DNA of 7,586 nt from Spirochaetaceae bacterium (GTDB lineage: Bacteria > Spirochaetota > Spirochaetia > SZUA-6 > Fen-1364). Made by a program: the position numbers and the translations under genes. The stretch lies in NCBI GenBank assembly GCA_003170115.1, contig PMZS01000233.1, positions 1-7,586 on the forward strand. The letters are read 5' to 3'. Position 1 is the stretch's first letter. Every line of letters starts with the position of its first letter. Shown here in pieces: positions 1 through 5,164 of the stretch. The notes beneath the pieces are model-generated. The model saw nothing but the letters and a program-made list of their open reading frames with translations. It did no database searches and was not told where the DNA came from.

Positions 1-1
1 G

Positions 2-631
2 GACAACATCGTGGAAGCGGTAAAGCTGGTGGGCACAAAGGGTGTGCGCAATCTTTTGTATTCCTACGGAACCCAGAAGGTGCTGGGTGAGAAGTACAGC
101 GAGATGCGCTCCCTCTGGCAGCACTCCTACCGATGCGCGTTCTACGCCTACTACATCGCCAAGAGCTTCAAGAAGAAGAAGGAGCTTCTGGATGACGTGT
201 ACGTCGGCGGGATCCTCCATGACCTGGGCCAGATTGTCATCGCCTCCTTGCACCCCGATCTCCTGGACAGGATCACGAAGGTCTGCAAGGAGAAGGGCAT
301 TCCGTCGCGGATGCTTGAGAACTTCTCCGTCGGCCTGAACCACGCGGAAATCGGGGCATTGATCGCCAAGAAATGGAATTTTCCCGACCAGCTCGTCACC
401 GCCATCCGCTTCCACCACGAGCCGCAGCAGGCGCCTGTCGCCGGGCGGGACATCGTGTACTGCGTGTACCTGGCCAATACGATATGCGACATCGAGCGCG
501 AGCGCATCGGGTTCGACCAGGTCTCGGCCCAGGTTCTCAAGGACTTCGGGATCGAGACCGAGGATCAGCTGAACAGGATCCAGGAGAAGCTGTCGAAGCT
601 TTTCGACGACCAGCGCCAGAAGTTCCAGTAG
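2..631 (+). CDS. HDOD-domain signalling/regulatory protein, C-terminal part (5' end outside window)
   Basis: The frame is open from base 2, and an in-frame GTG at 11 falls inside conserved HDOD sequence, so the true start lies upstream of the window. Counting from that GTG, the HD-like residues are H38 (WQHSYR), H70-D71 (GILHDLG), H111 (LNHAEIGALIAKKW) and H135-H136 (AIRFHHEP), in the order and spacing of HDOD (HD-related output) domains. The last 60 residues are charged and helical. HDOD proteins act as non-enzymatic or cryptic HD-type modules in bacterial signalling, often alongside c-di-GMP or motility control. The HD pair and the HH pair are present, so metal binding is conceivable, but no GYP motif is seen, so it is not an HD-GYP phosphodiesterase. 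The glutaredoxin-like gene starts 18 nt downstream and is probably co-transcribed. Any N-terminal receiver or other sensor domain cannot be seen. Confidence 0.88.
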   Translation, partial: DNIVEAVKLVGTKGVRNLLYSYGTQKVLGEKYSEMRSLWQHSYRCAFYAYYIAKSFKKKKELLDDVYVGGILHDLGQIVIASLHPDLLDRITKVCKEKGIPSRMLENFSVGLNHAEIGALIAKKWNFPDQLVTAIRFHHEPQQAPVAGRDIVYCVYLANTICDIERERIGFDQVSAQVLKDFGIETEDQLNRIQEKLSKLFDDQRQKFQ

Positions 632-649
632 AGAATCGGCGGGGAAGGC

Positions 650-880
650 ATGGCGGTCACGATTTATACGACACCCAGTTGTGGTTACTGCAAGGTGGCA
701 AAGGAGTTCTTTCGCACGCAGTACGTCTCTTTCACGGAGTACAACGTCGCCTCGGATCAGAGGAAAGCCGAGGAGATGGTCCGCAAGTCCGGACAGACGG
801 GAGTCCCCGTGATCGAGGTCAATGGCAAGATAATCGTCGGATTCAACAAGCCCGAGATAGAAAAGGCGCTGAAGCGCTGA
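650..880 (+). CDS. Glutaredoxin/NrdH-like thiol-disulfide redox protein
   Basis: This 76-residue protein has the complete compact thioredoxin fold of the glutaredoxin/NrdH class. It opens with the beta strand VTIYTT, followed by the dithiol active site C11-G-Y-C14, the cis-proline loop TGVP (P53) and the terminal GFNKPEIEKAL segment typical of small glutaredoxin-like proteins. The expected activity is cytoplasmic dithiol-disulfide exchange, for instance reducing ribonucleotide reductase or other thiol proteins; the partner cannot be told from sequence. The active site CGYC differs from the usual CPYC or CPWC, with Gly replacing Pro. ATG 650 is preceded by a purine-rich GGGGAAGG that ends 1 nt before the start codon, close for a Shine-Dalgarno site. 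It follows the HDOD gene by 18 nt and probably shares its transcript. No nrd gene is visible nearby. Confidence 0.9.
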   Translation: MAVTIYTTPSCGYCKVAKEFFRTQYVSFTEYNVASDQRKAEEMVRKSGQTGVPVIEVNGKIIVGFNKPEIEKALKR

Positions 881-938
881 GCGGGCCTTCAATCACCGCG
901 CCGATCGCCTTGTTCTAGTATCCCGAGGAGGGCGTGGC

Positions 939-1319
939 ATGAGACGTCCCGTGGGAACAATCGTGAGAGCCAGAGCCGAATTACAAGGTCAGAGACTGAA
1001 GGTCGTCGCTTCGGTCCGGATGGACGCTGGGGAAACGGTGGAGGCGCGGATGCCGGACCGAGAAGTGTCGGCAATCCTGCCCCGGTCCATTCTCCTGGGA
1101 GGCACCACCAGGGCGCCGGTGTCTCTCCTGGACACGGTGAGACCGATCGTGGAGCGGATGACGGAGGGCAGGCGCGCGCGGCTGTGGCTCTACAAAGAGA
1201 GATGGTTCCTCTCATTCCAGCCATGGCGGGGTGTGCGGTTCGTGGATGACGAGCCGCCTCCCGTGCTGGACGGCGCCGTGGACGCGTCCAGGAAGGCTGC
1301 TACGGCGCCTCCCGCGTGA
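939..1319 (+). CDS. Hypothetical protein, 126 residues, unrecognised family
   Basis: I do not recognise this family. Coding is supported by a strong Shine-Dalgarno sequence (GAGGAGG at 925-931, 7 nt before ATG 939), by the long frame, and by a protein-like composition with alternating hydrophobic and charged residues. Residues 5-60 look beta-rich (TIVRARAELQGQRLKVVASV). A helix-like stretch lies at about 64-80 (LLDTVRPIVERMTEGRRAR), followed by a Trp-rich stretch at 83-96 (WLYKERWFLSFQPW). The last 20 residues are a low-complexity Ala/Pro/Asp tail. It is basic, with no signal peptide or membrane segment, so cytoplasmic. A weak -10-like TAGTAT lies at 916-921 without a clear -35. Its 3' end overlaps the end of the convergent methyltransferase gene by 20 bp. 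A competing minus-strand frame at 889-1224 has no such translation signal. Confidence 0.68.
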   Translation: MRRPVGTIVRARAELQGQRLKVVASVRMDAGETVEARMPDREVSAILPRSILLGGTTRAPVSLLDTVRPIVERMTEGRRARLWLYKERWFLSFQPWRGVRFVDDEPPPVLDGAVDASRKAATAPPA

Positions 1320-2097
1320 GCGCGCGATGCCATGCATGCATGAGGATGCCGAAGGCCACTGAGACATTCAGGGAGCGCTTCGCGCCTCCCAGTGGGATGC
1401 TCACCCTGCCGAATTGGCCGTCGGCAAGACGGAGCGCATCAGGGCTCAAGCCGAGCTCCTCGGAACCCACCAGCACAATCCCGCTGCGCGGAAAGGTGAA
1501 TCCGTCGATCGGCTTCCCGCCCAGTTCCAGGGCGAACACGCCGGCCATGGTTTCCACGGCCGTCACCTCGGCCTGTTCCCAGGGAAGCGCGGTCGCCGCA
1601 CCCAGGGAGGATCGGACTGCGCGCGGATGGGTGGGCAGCGGGGTTCGCGGGGAGAGCAGGATCCGACGAGCTCCGAATGCCTCGGCGGTTCGGAAGATCG
1701 ATCCCACGTTGAATGGTGACCGCACATCTTCCAGATAGACGTCCATGGCCAGGGTGCCCAGCCCGGACCGGTCGAGCAGCCCGGTTTTCGGGTTCAGCAG
1801 GTCCCACTCGGCCGGCTCGGCGTGAAGAGCGGAAAGGATGGCGTGCCGCAGTGCGTTCACGCTCCGGATGAGAGCAGGGCTGTCGGGCAGGCAAGGGAAA
1901 ACATCGGACAGAGCGGTCGCTGCCGCCTCTACTCCCGCCGGCAGCCCCGCCGCCATATGCCGGAGCATGTCCAAGAGATATTCGCGGTCGGGCGGGTGTC
2001 CTCCGGCCGCATCCACTTCCATCCCCTGCAGGATTCGGGCGATTTTCCGCAGGCGCGTCCGCGGGGAAAGCTCCCGGAGCTTCGAGATCGGGAACAT
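1300..2097 (-). CDS. TrmH/SpoU-family (SPOUT) RNA 2'-O-methyltransferase
   Basis: This 265-residue protein carries all three SpoU motifs in its C-terminal half. Motif 1 is at about 123-142 (EDVRSPFNVGSIFRTAEAFG, with N130 and R136). Motif 2 is GSEELGLSP (211-219). Motif 3 is at about 232-249, containing IPLGGAKRSLNVS with S242-L243-N244. These form the trefoil knot that binds S-adenosylmethionine and methylates a ribose 2'-OH in tRNA or rRNA; the substrate cannot be assigned. Residues 1-115 are an N-terminal extension that is not the usual L30e-like RNA-binding domain; it is probably helical and may recruit substrate. The start at 2097 lies 4 nt beyond the stop codon of the iron-ADH-like gene, and no Shine-Dalgarno is visible (the bases before ATG read CTGACTCC). 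Expression probably depends on translational coupling to that gene. The 3' end overlaps a convergent gene by 20 bp. Confidence 0.9.
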   Translation of the reverse strand: MFPISKLRELSPRTRLRKIARILQGMEVDAAGGHPPDREYLLDMLRHMAAGLPAGVEAAATALSDVFPCLPDSPALIRSVNALRHAILSALHAEPAEWDLLNPKTGLLDRSGLGTLAMDVYLEDVRSPFNVGSIFRTAEAFGARRILLSPRTPLPTHPRAVRSSLGAATALPWEQAEVTAVETMAGVFALELGGKPIDGFTFPRSGIVLVGSEELGLSPDALRLADGQFGRVSIPLGGAKRSLNVSVAFGILMHAWHRALTREAP

Positions 2098-2101
2098 GGA
2101 G

Positions 2102-3250
2102 TCAGAATGCTGACTTGATCAGCTCGTAGATGTCTTCCGTGGAGACGACCCTCGGCAGGTAGTTCATCATGTCGAAGCTCCTGGCCGCTCCGGCCACCTC
2201 GATCATCTCGTCCAGGGAAAGGTCGAACTCACGCAGACGCGTGGGCAGGCCGAGGGAAGCAATGATCCTGCGGACCGCGTCTATGGCACGGACCGGCGCC
2301 TCCACCGATGTGGCGTCACTCACGTCTTCCCCGAGGAGCCGGGCAATCTGGGCAATCCTGTCGCCGCGGACGTTGACCGCGAACTCCATCACGTAGGGAA
2401 GGAGGATCGTGGAGACCCATGACTTGGGCGCCATGAACCGGGCGTTGATCGCGAAGGAGAGGGCTGACCCGATCCCGAGCCTGCTCGTGGAAAGGCCCAG
2501 GCCCATGAGGAGCCCGGCCACGCTCGCGTTCATCCGCATGCGGATGTCGTCCACGGCCAGGATTCCATCCTTGATCATGCCGCCCAGCAATTCGATGGCG
2601 CGCAGGAGGTACGTGTCGGAGAGGAAGTTTGCTTTCGCGGAGAGGTATCCCTCAATGCACCCCAGGAGCGTGTCCATGATCGTGGTCGCCGTATACTTCG
2701 CCGGGAGCGTCAGGCTCAGCTTGGGATCGATGAGCGCCGCCTTCGTGATTCCCTTCTGCGCCCTTCCGATCCTGCCGGTCCGGTCCCTCCCGTCGACCAT
2801 GAGGTATTCCTCGCTGAAGATGAACGGGTTGCGGCAGGTGGTCGGCACCTCGATGTAGGACAGTGGATCGTTCTGAGGCTGCACGCCGGAGAGGAAGTCG
2901 TCCATGTCACCGTCCGCGGTGGCGGTCATGGCGATGCACTTCGCGATGGAGAGTGTTCTTACGCCTCCGAGACCGATCACCACGTCCGCATGGGAGCCCC
3001 GGGCGAGGGTCACGCCGTCATCGACGGTCTTGCTCGTGGCATTGGGCACCACCTCGTCGAAGACGATGTGCTGCACGCCCTTCTTGTCGAGGATTTCCTG
3101 GACCTTGTTGATGACCTTCCCCTCGTAAAGGATTGCCTCGGTGACGAGAAAAGCGCGCTCGCCGTACTCAGCGGCAAGCTGTCCGATGCGGTTGACGGTA
3201 TCCAGCCCGAACACGACCCGTGTCGGGATATGGAAAAGGATGTCCGGCAT
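2102..3250 (-). CDS. Iron-containing alcohol dehydrogenase-fold protein with degenerate metal and nucleotide sites
   Basis: At 382 residues this matches the usual length of the Fe-ADH (FucO/DhaT-type) family. The family shows clearly in the N-terminal strand (FHIPTRVVFG), the glycine loop, the DPKLSLTLPAKYTATTIMD segment, the ILLPYVMEF segment and the C-terminal NYLPRVVSTEDIYELI. The catalytic apparatus, however, is altered. The GGGSxxDxAK loop reads GGVRTLSIAK (95-104). The PTTAGTGSE loop is PTTCRNPFIFSE (136-147). Against E. coli FucO, metal ligand Asp196 is kept (D193), but His200, His263 and His277 become G197, S262 and K276, and conserved His267 becomes F266. Start: ATG 3250 has GGGAGGG (3256-3262) at 5 nt spacing; a start 29 codons further upstream would put the flgM terminator inside the coding region. 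The gene is intact and coupled to the methyltransferase. Dehydrogenase activity by the family mechanism is doubtful; a regulatory, binding or different catalytic role is possible. Confidence 0.88.
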   Translation of the reverse strand: MPDILFHIPTRVVFGLDTVNRIGQLAAEYGERAFLVTEAILYEGKVINKVQEILDKKGVQHIVFDEVVPNATSKTVDDGVTLARGSHADVVIGLGGVRTLSIAKCIAMTATADGDMDDFLSGVQPQNDPLSYIEVPTTCRNPFIFSEEYLMVDGRDRTGRIGRAQKGITKAALIDPKLSLTLPAKYTATTIMDTLLGCIEGYLSAKANFLSDTYLLRAIELLGGMIKDGILAVDDIRMRMNASVAGLLMGLGLSTSRLGIGSALSFAINARFMAPKSWVSTILLPYVMEFAVNVRGDRIAQIARLLGEDVSDATSVEAPVRAIDAVRRIIASLGLPTRLREFDLSLDEMIEVAGAARSFDMMNYLPRVVSTEDIYELIKSAF

Positions 3251-3255
3251 CGTTG

Positions 3256-3262
3256 CCCTCCC
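3256..3262 (-). promoter_or_regulatory. Ribosome binding site that fixes the start of the Fe-ADH-like gene
   Basis: On the minus strand GGGAGGG lies 5 nt before ATG 3250. The longer open frame reaching back to 3337 would have to translate through the intrinsic terminator at 3279-3313, so this site decides for the shorter, 382-residue protein. Confidence 0.75.
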
Positions 3263-3278
3263 TTCGGCCACGCGCTTG

Positions 3279-3313
3279 AAAAAAAAGCGGAGAATCCCGA
3301 AGGATACCTCCGC
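3279..3313 (-). terminator. Rho-independent terminator downstream of flgM
   Basis: Read on the minus strand, GCGGAG (3313-3308) pairs with CTCCGC (3292-3287). Above it, after a G-U pair and a one-base bulge, ATCC pairs with GGAT and closes a UUCG tetraloop in the extra-stable C(UUCG)G context. Eight uninterrupted T residues follow (3286-3279). The element lies 69 bp past the flgM stop and only 28 bp before the Fe-ADH-like start codon, so it ends the flgM transcript or attenuates read-through into the next genes. Confidence 0.9.
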
Positions 3314-3332
3314 CTGAACCTCACACTGAGCC

Positions 3333-3370
3333 GTCACCGCCAGGTGACATTTTCGTCACCGCCAGGTGAC
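3333..3370. repeat. Two tandem copies of a 16-bp palindrome, 22-bp period
   Basis: GTCACCGCCAGGTGAC occurs at 3333-3348 and again, identical, at 3355-3370. Each copy is an inverted repeat with 6-bp arms (GTCACC/GGTGAC) around GCCA. The full repeated unit is 22 bp with one difference near its end (ATTTT against ATTCT). The spacing is about two helical turns, as in paired operator sites for a dimeric regulator. The pair lies between the flgM stop and its terminator. A remnant of insertion-sequence ends with repeated terminal motifs is an alternative; no transposase is nearby. Confidence 0.85.
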
Positions 3371-3382
3371 ATTCTCGCAGGT

Positions 3383-3667
3383 CTAGATGCCGAAGGACTT
3401 GAGTATCCCGTCAGCGGTCTTCTCGATGACCTCCTGCGACGGATAGGAAGGATCCTGGAGCTTGCGCTTGACCTCCGCGACCCGGTCCACGCGGACATCG
3501 GGGGCGGTCTTTGCCGTCTCAAGCGCCTTGAACACCTCCGCCTTGGAGCGAGCCTCCTGGGAGACGTTGATGGAATCGACGTCGCTCTTGGGCTTCTGCT
3601 TCGAGGGTTTCTCAGCTTTCTTGACATTCGATGTAGGATCGAGCGGGCCTATCCTTTCAACGGTCAT
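3383..3667 (-). CDS. flgM: FlgM-type anti-sigma-28 factor
   Basis: This 94-residue protein has the FlgM layout. The N-terminus is polar, Lys-rich and disordered-looking (1-29). It is followed by DSINVSQEARSKAEVFKALE (31-50), the family's serine-alanine helix, and then by the conserved DVRVDRVAEVKRKLQDPSY stretch (57-75) and a C-terminal helix ending in ADGILKSFGI. FlgM binds and holds the flagellar sigma factor FliA/sigma-28 until the hook is complete, then is exported. FliA is not in this window. The gene is flanked by housekeeping genes, not flagellar ones, and appears monocistronic, with its own promoter upstream and an intrinsic terminator after it. AAGGAAGG (3672-3679) sits 4 nt before ATG 3667. 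The form of the protein resembles spirochaete FlgM as I recall it. Confidence 0.88.
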   Translation of the reverse strand: MTVERIGPLDPTSNVKKAEKPSKQKPKSDVDSINVSQEARSKAEVFKALETAKTAPDVRVDRVAEVKRKLQDPSYPSQEVIEKTADGILKSFGI

Positions 3668-3689
3668 ACGACCTTCCTTTCACCTAGTC

Positions 3690-3717
3690 CTATCGACACA
3701 CCCGGATACCAACTTGA
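3690..3717 (-). promoter_or_regulatory. Possible sigma-28-type promoter for flgM
   Basis: On the minus strand TCAAGTTG (3717-3710) is separated by 12 nt from GTCGATAG (3697-3690). Each box matches 6 of 8 positions of the FliA consensus TAAAGTTT-N11-GCCGATAA. The site would start transcription roughly 15-20 nt before the flgM start codon. Autoregulation of flgM by sigma-28 is common, but this match is partial and the spacing one base long, so it is only a candidate. Confidence 0.35.
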
Positions 3718-3730
3718 ACCCTTTTCCTTC

Positions 3731-3759
3731 TTTATAAGACCGCGGATGCGGGAAGTCAA
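3731..3759 (-). promoter_or_regulatory. Sigma-70 promoter for flgM
   Basis: On the minus strand TTGACT (3759-3754) and TATAAA (3736-3731) are separated by exactly 17 nt; each hexamer matches the housekeeping consensus at 5 of 6 positions. The predicted transcript would have a leader of about 57-60 nt before ATG 3667. The spacer contains a short GC palindrome (CCGCatccGCGG) that could be an operator or chance. Confidence 0.75.
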
Positions 3760-3796
3760 GGTCCAGAGCCCATTCAGGTGTCTGTGTGCCGATCCC

Positions 3797-4288
3797 TCAC
3801 AAGCTCATGATCTCCACGTGAAGATCTGAGGTCTCCAGCACGGCGATGGTTGCCGCGTCCGCCAGATACCCCGCGCAGGTGCCTGGATTGAGGAGTTTCC
3901 TGCCCTCTCCCTCCACCCGGCGCTTGTGATCGTGGCCGTATACCACTACATCGTAGGCTCCGGACCTGTAGATATCCTCAGCCAGATCGGGGTAATGCAT
4001 TATCGCGAACGTCCTGCCGTCCAGCGTAACGATTCGAGACCCATCCGCGAACGAACAGAACTCACCCCCCCGTTGAACAAGCAGGGCGCGGTCTCCGTCA
4101 TTGTTGCCGAACACCGCGTACATCTTCAGGCCCTTGTCGGCCAGCGGTTTGAACGGGGGAAGCGTGAAAGGTGAACAGAAGTCGCCGGCGTGGATGACCG
4201 CTTTCACGCCGATTTTCGAAAATGCTTCCACCGCCCTGGCGATGTTCGGCAGGTGATCGTGCGTATCCGAAAGAATCCCGATCTTCAT
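3797..4288 (-). CDS. YfcE/MJ0936-type metallophosphoesterase (phosphodiesterase)
   Basis: From ATG 4288 this encodes 163 residues, the normal length of the small calcineurin-like phosphoesterases. The metal-binding blocks appear in order: D8-T-H10 (ILSDTHDH), G35-D36 (HAGDF), G61-N-N-D64 (GNND), H98 (IMHY) and G118-H119-D-H121 (YGHDHK). A late LLNPGT segment also matches the family. Such proteins hydrolyse phosphodiesters with two divalent metals; the natural substrate is usually unknown. One deviation is MHY where relatives often have HG after the fifth ligand. The frame extends upstream to 4471, but that would run through proC on the other strand, and similarity begins exactly at MKIGILSDTH. 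No spaced Shine-Dalgarno exists: GGAG abuts the ATG, and a -10-like GATACT lies 7 nt before it, suggesting a leaderless message. Confidence 0.9.
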   Translation of the reverse strand: MKIGILSDTHDHLPNIARAVEAFSKIGVKAVIHAGDFCSPFTLPPFKPLADKGLKMYAVFGNNDGDRALLVQRGGEFCSFADGSRIVTLDGRTFAIMHYPDLAEDIYRSGAYDVVVYGHDHKRRVEGEGRKLLNPGTCAGYLADAATIAVLETSDLHVEIMSL

Positions 4289-4295
4289 CTCCGGT

Positions 4296-4325
4296 AGTAT
4301 CGGCGAGCGCGGTGTTTTGCTACAA
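4296..4325 (-). promoter_or_regulatory. Predicted promoter of the metallophosphoesterase gene
   Basis: On the minus strand GATACT (4301-4296) lies 7 nt before ATG 4288. An 18-nt spacer separates it from a weak TTGTAG (4325-4320) in the -35 position. The -10 box is good, the -35 poor. GCCGATAC, one base from the sigma-28 -10 box GCCGATAA, overlaps it at 4304-4297, but no matching -35 is present. Confidence 0.45.
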
Positions 4326-4326
4326 T
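4318..4326 (+). promoter_or_regulatory. Extended -10 promoter of proC
   Basis: TGC followed by TACAAT (4318-4326) matches the extended -10 pattern TGnTAnnaT; there is no recognisable -35, as is common for that class. The hexamer ends 7 nt before ATG 4334, so transcription would begin at or next to that start codon. It overlaps the promoter of the divergent metallophosphoesterase gene. Confidence 0.6.
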
Positions 4327-4333
4327 GATGAAC

Positions 4334-5122
4334 ATGAAACGGATCGGCATCATCGGTTTTGGAGTCATGGGAGAGGCATTCGCGACCGGTTTCATGCGCA
4401 AGCTCCCCCAGCTTTCTCTTCTCGTCTACGATGCGAAGCAGGATCGGCGGGACGCGGCGGCTCGTACCCACGGGATAGCCGTGGCCTCCTCGGCGGCGGA
4501 GGTCCTGCGGGACAGCGACATCACCGTTCTCTCCGTAAAGCCTCAGGATTTTGCGGTATTCACGGCGGGTGCGAAGGGCGCGGGACGCGGCAAGGCGGTC
4601 ATCTCCATCCTCGCGGGACGGAAGATACAGACGGTCTCGGAGTCGCTCGGCACAGACCAGGTGGCGCGTTTCATGCCGACTCTTGCCGCCGTGAAGGGCT
4701 CATCCATGGTGGGAGTGTCCTTCCACGCGGATGCCGCCCCACGGATGCGTGAAGAGGTGCTCGAGCTCGCCCGGGCGCTGGGAACCGCCCTGGAGATCCC
4801 CGAAAAGCTCATGAGCGCGATGACCGGCGTCTCCGGATCCGGCCTCGCCTTTGTTTTTCAGTTCGTGCATGCCATGGCCCAGGGAGGTGTGGCGGCAGGG
4901 TTCGACTACCGCACGGCCCTCGCCATTGCCGTGGCGGGCCTGGAGGGCGCCGCGAGCCTTCTGAAAGACGGCATTCATCCAATGGAGCTGGCGAGCAGGG
5001 TGACCTCACCCGCGGGTACGACCATCCAGGGTGTGCGGGCGCTGGAGAAGGCTGGCTTCACCGCCGCGGTCATGGAGGCCGTGGAAGCCGCCGCCCGAAA
5101 GGCTGCCGATTTCGAAGGTTAG
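4334..5122 (+). CDS. proC: Pyrroline-5-carboxylate reductase family protein (ProC)
   Basis: This 262-residue protein has the ProC architecture. A Rossmann dinucleotide-binding start (IGIIGFGVMG, residues 4-13) precedes the NAD(P) domain, which carries VLSVKPQDF (65-73) and SILAGRKI (91-98). The helical dimerisation domain follows, with TGVSGSGLAFVF (164-175) and SRVTSPAGTTIQGVRALE (221-238). The expected reaction is the last step of proline synthesis, reducing 1-pyrroline-5-carboxylate with NAD(P)H. Three signatures deviate: MPNTPA reads MPTLAA (114-119), GSGPAY reads GSGLAF (168-173), and SPGGTT reads SPAGTT (225-230). A divergent substrate range is therefore possible. Start: ATGs at 4325, 4328 and 4334 are in frame. 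The last gives the standard MKRIGIIGFG start and lies where transcription from TACAAT should begin; no Shine-Dalgarno is present. Confidence 0.88.
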   Translation: MKRIGIIGFGVMGEAFATGFMRKLPQLSLLVYDAKQDRRDAAARTHGIAVASSAAEVLRDSDITVLSVKPQDFAVFTAGAKGAGRGKAVISILAGRKIQTVSESLGTDQVARFMPTLAAVKGSSMVGVSFHADAAPRMREEVLELARALGTALEIPEKLMSAMTGVSGSGLAFVFQFVHAMAQGGVAAGFDYRTALAIAVAGLEGAASLLKDGIHPMELASRVTSPAGTTIQGVRALEKAGFTAAVMEAVEAAARKAADFEG

Positions 5123-5129
5123 GCGCGCA

Positions 5130-5158
5130 TTGCCACGGCCGCATGACTCCGCTATGAT
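5130..5158 (+). promoter_or_regulatory. Sigma-70 promoter of serS
   Basis: TTGCCA (5130-5135) and TATGAT (5153-5158) are separated by exactly 17 nt, and each matches the housekeeping consensus at 5 of 6 positions. Only 6 nt (CCACGG) separate the -10 box from ATG 5165. The start point should therefore fall on or beside the first base of the serS coding region. The promoter occupies most of the 42-bp gap after proC. Confidence 0.8.
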
Positions 5159-5164
5159 CCACGG

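Noticed and set aside
868..880. GCGCTGAAGCGC as a terminator after the glutaredoxin-like gene.
   Set aside because: The stem is only 4 bp with no T-tract and lies inside the final codons.
889..1224. Minus-strand open frame opposite the 126-residue gene.
   Set aside because: It has no Shine-Dalgarno or promoter, and its Pro/Arg/Ser-rich composition is typical of a shadow frame in high-GC DNA.
1330..1341. Self-complementary ATGCATGCAT-type run near the end of the methyltransferase gene.
   Set aside because: It encodes conserved-looking Met-His-Ala codons in the gene's last helix; a 10-bp palindrome in coding sequence without repeats is not persuasive as a site.
2102..3250. Calling the Fe-ADH-like gene a pseudogene because active-site residues are missing.
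   Set aside because: The frame is intact at full family length with good translation signals and a gap-free scaffold. Substitutions are concentrated in catalytic loops, which fits altered function better than decay.
3251..3337. N-terminal extension of the Fe-ADH-like protein to a start at 3337.
   Set aside because: It would translate the intrinsic terminator, including its T-tract, and the family similarity and Shine-Dalgarno both point to ATG 3250.
4289..4471. N-terminal extension of the metallophosphoesterase over proC.
   Set aside because: It is antisense to the conserved Rossmann segment of proC, and the family's first strand begins exactly at the ATG at 4288.
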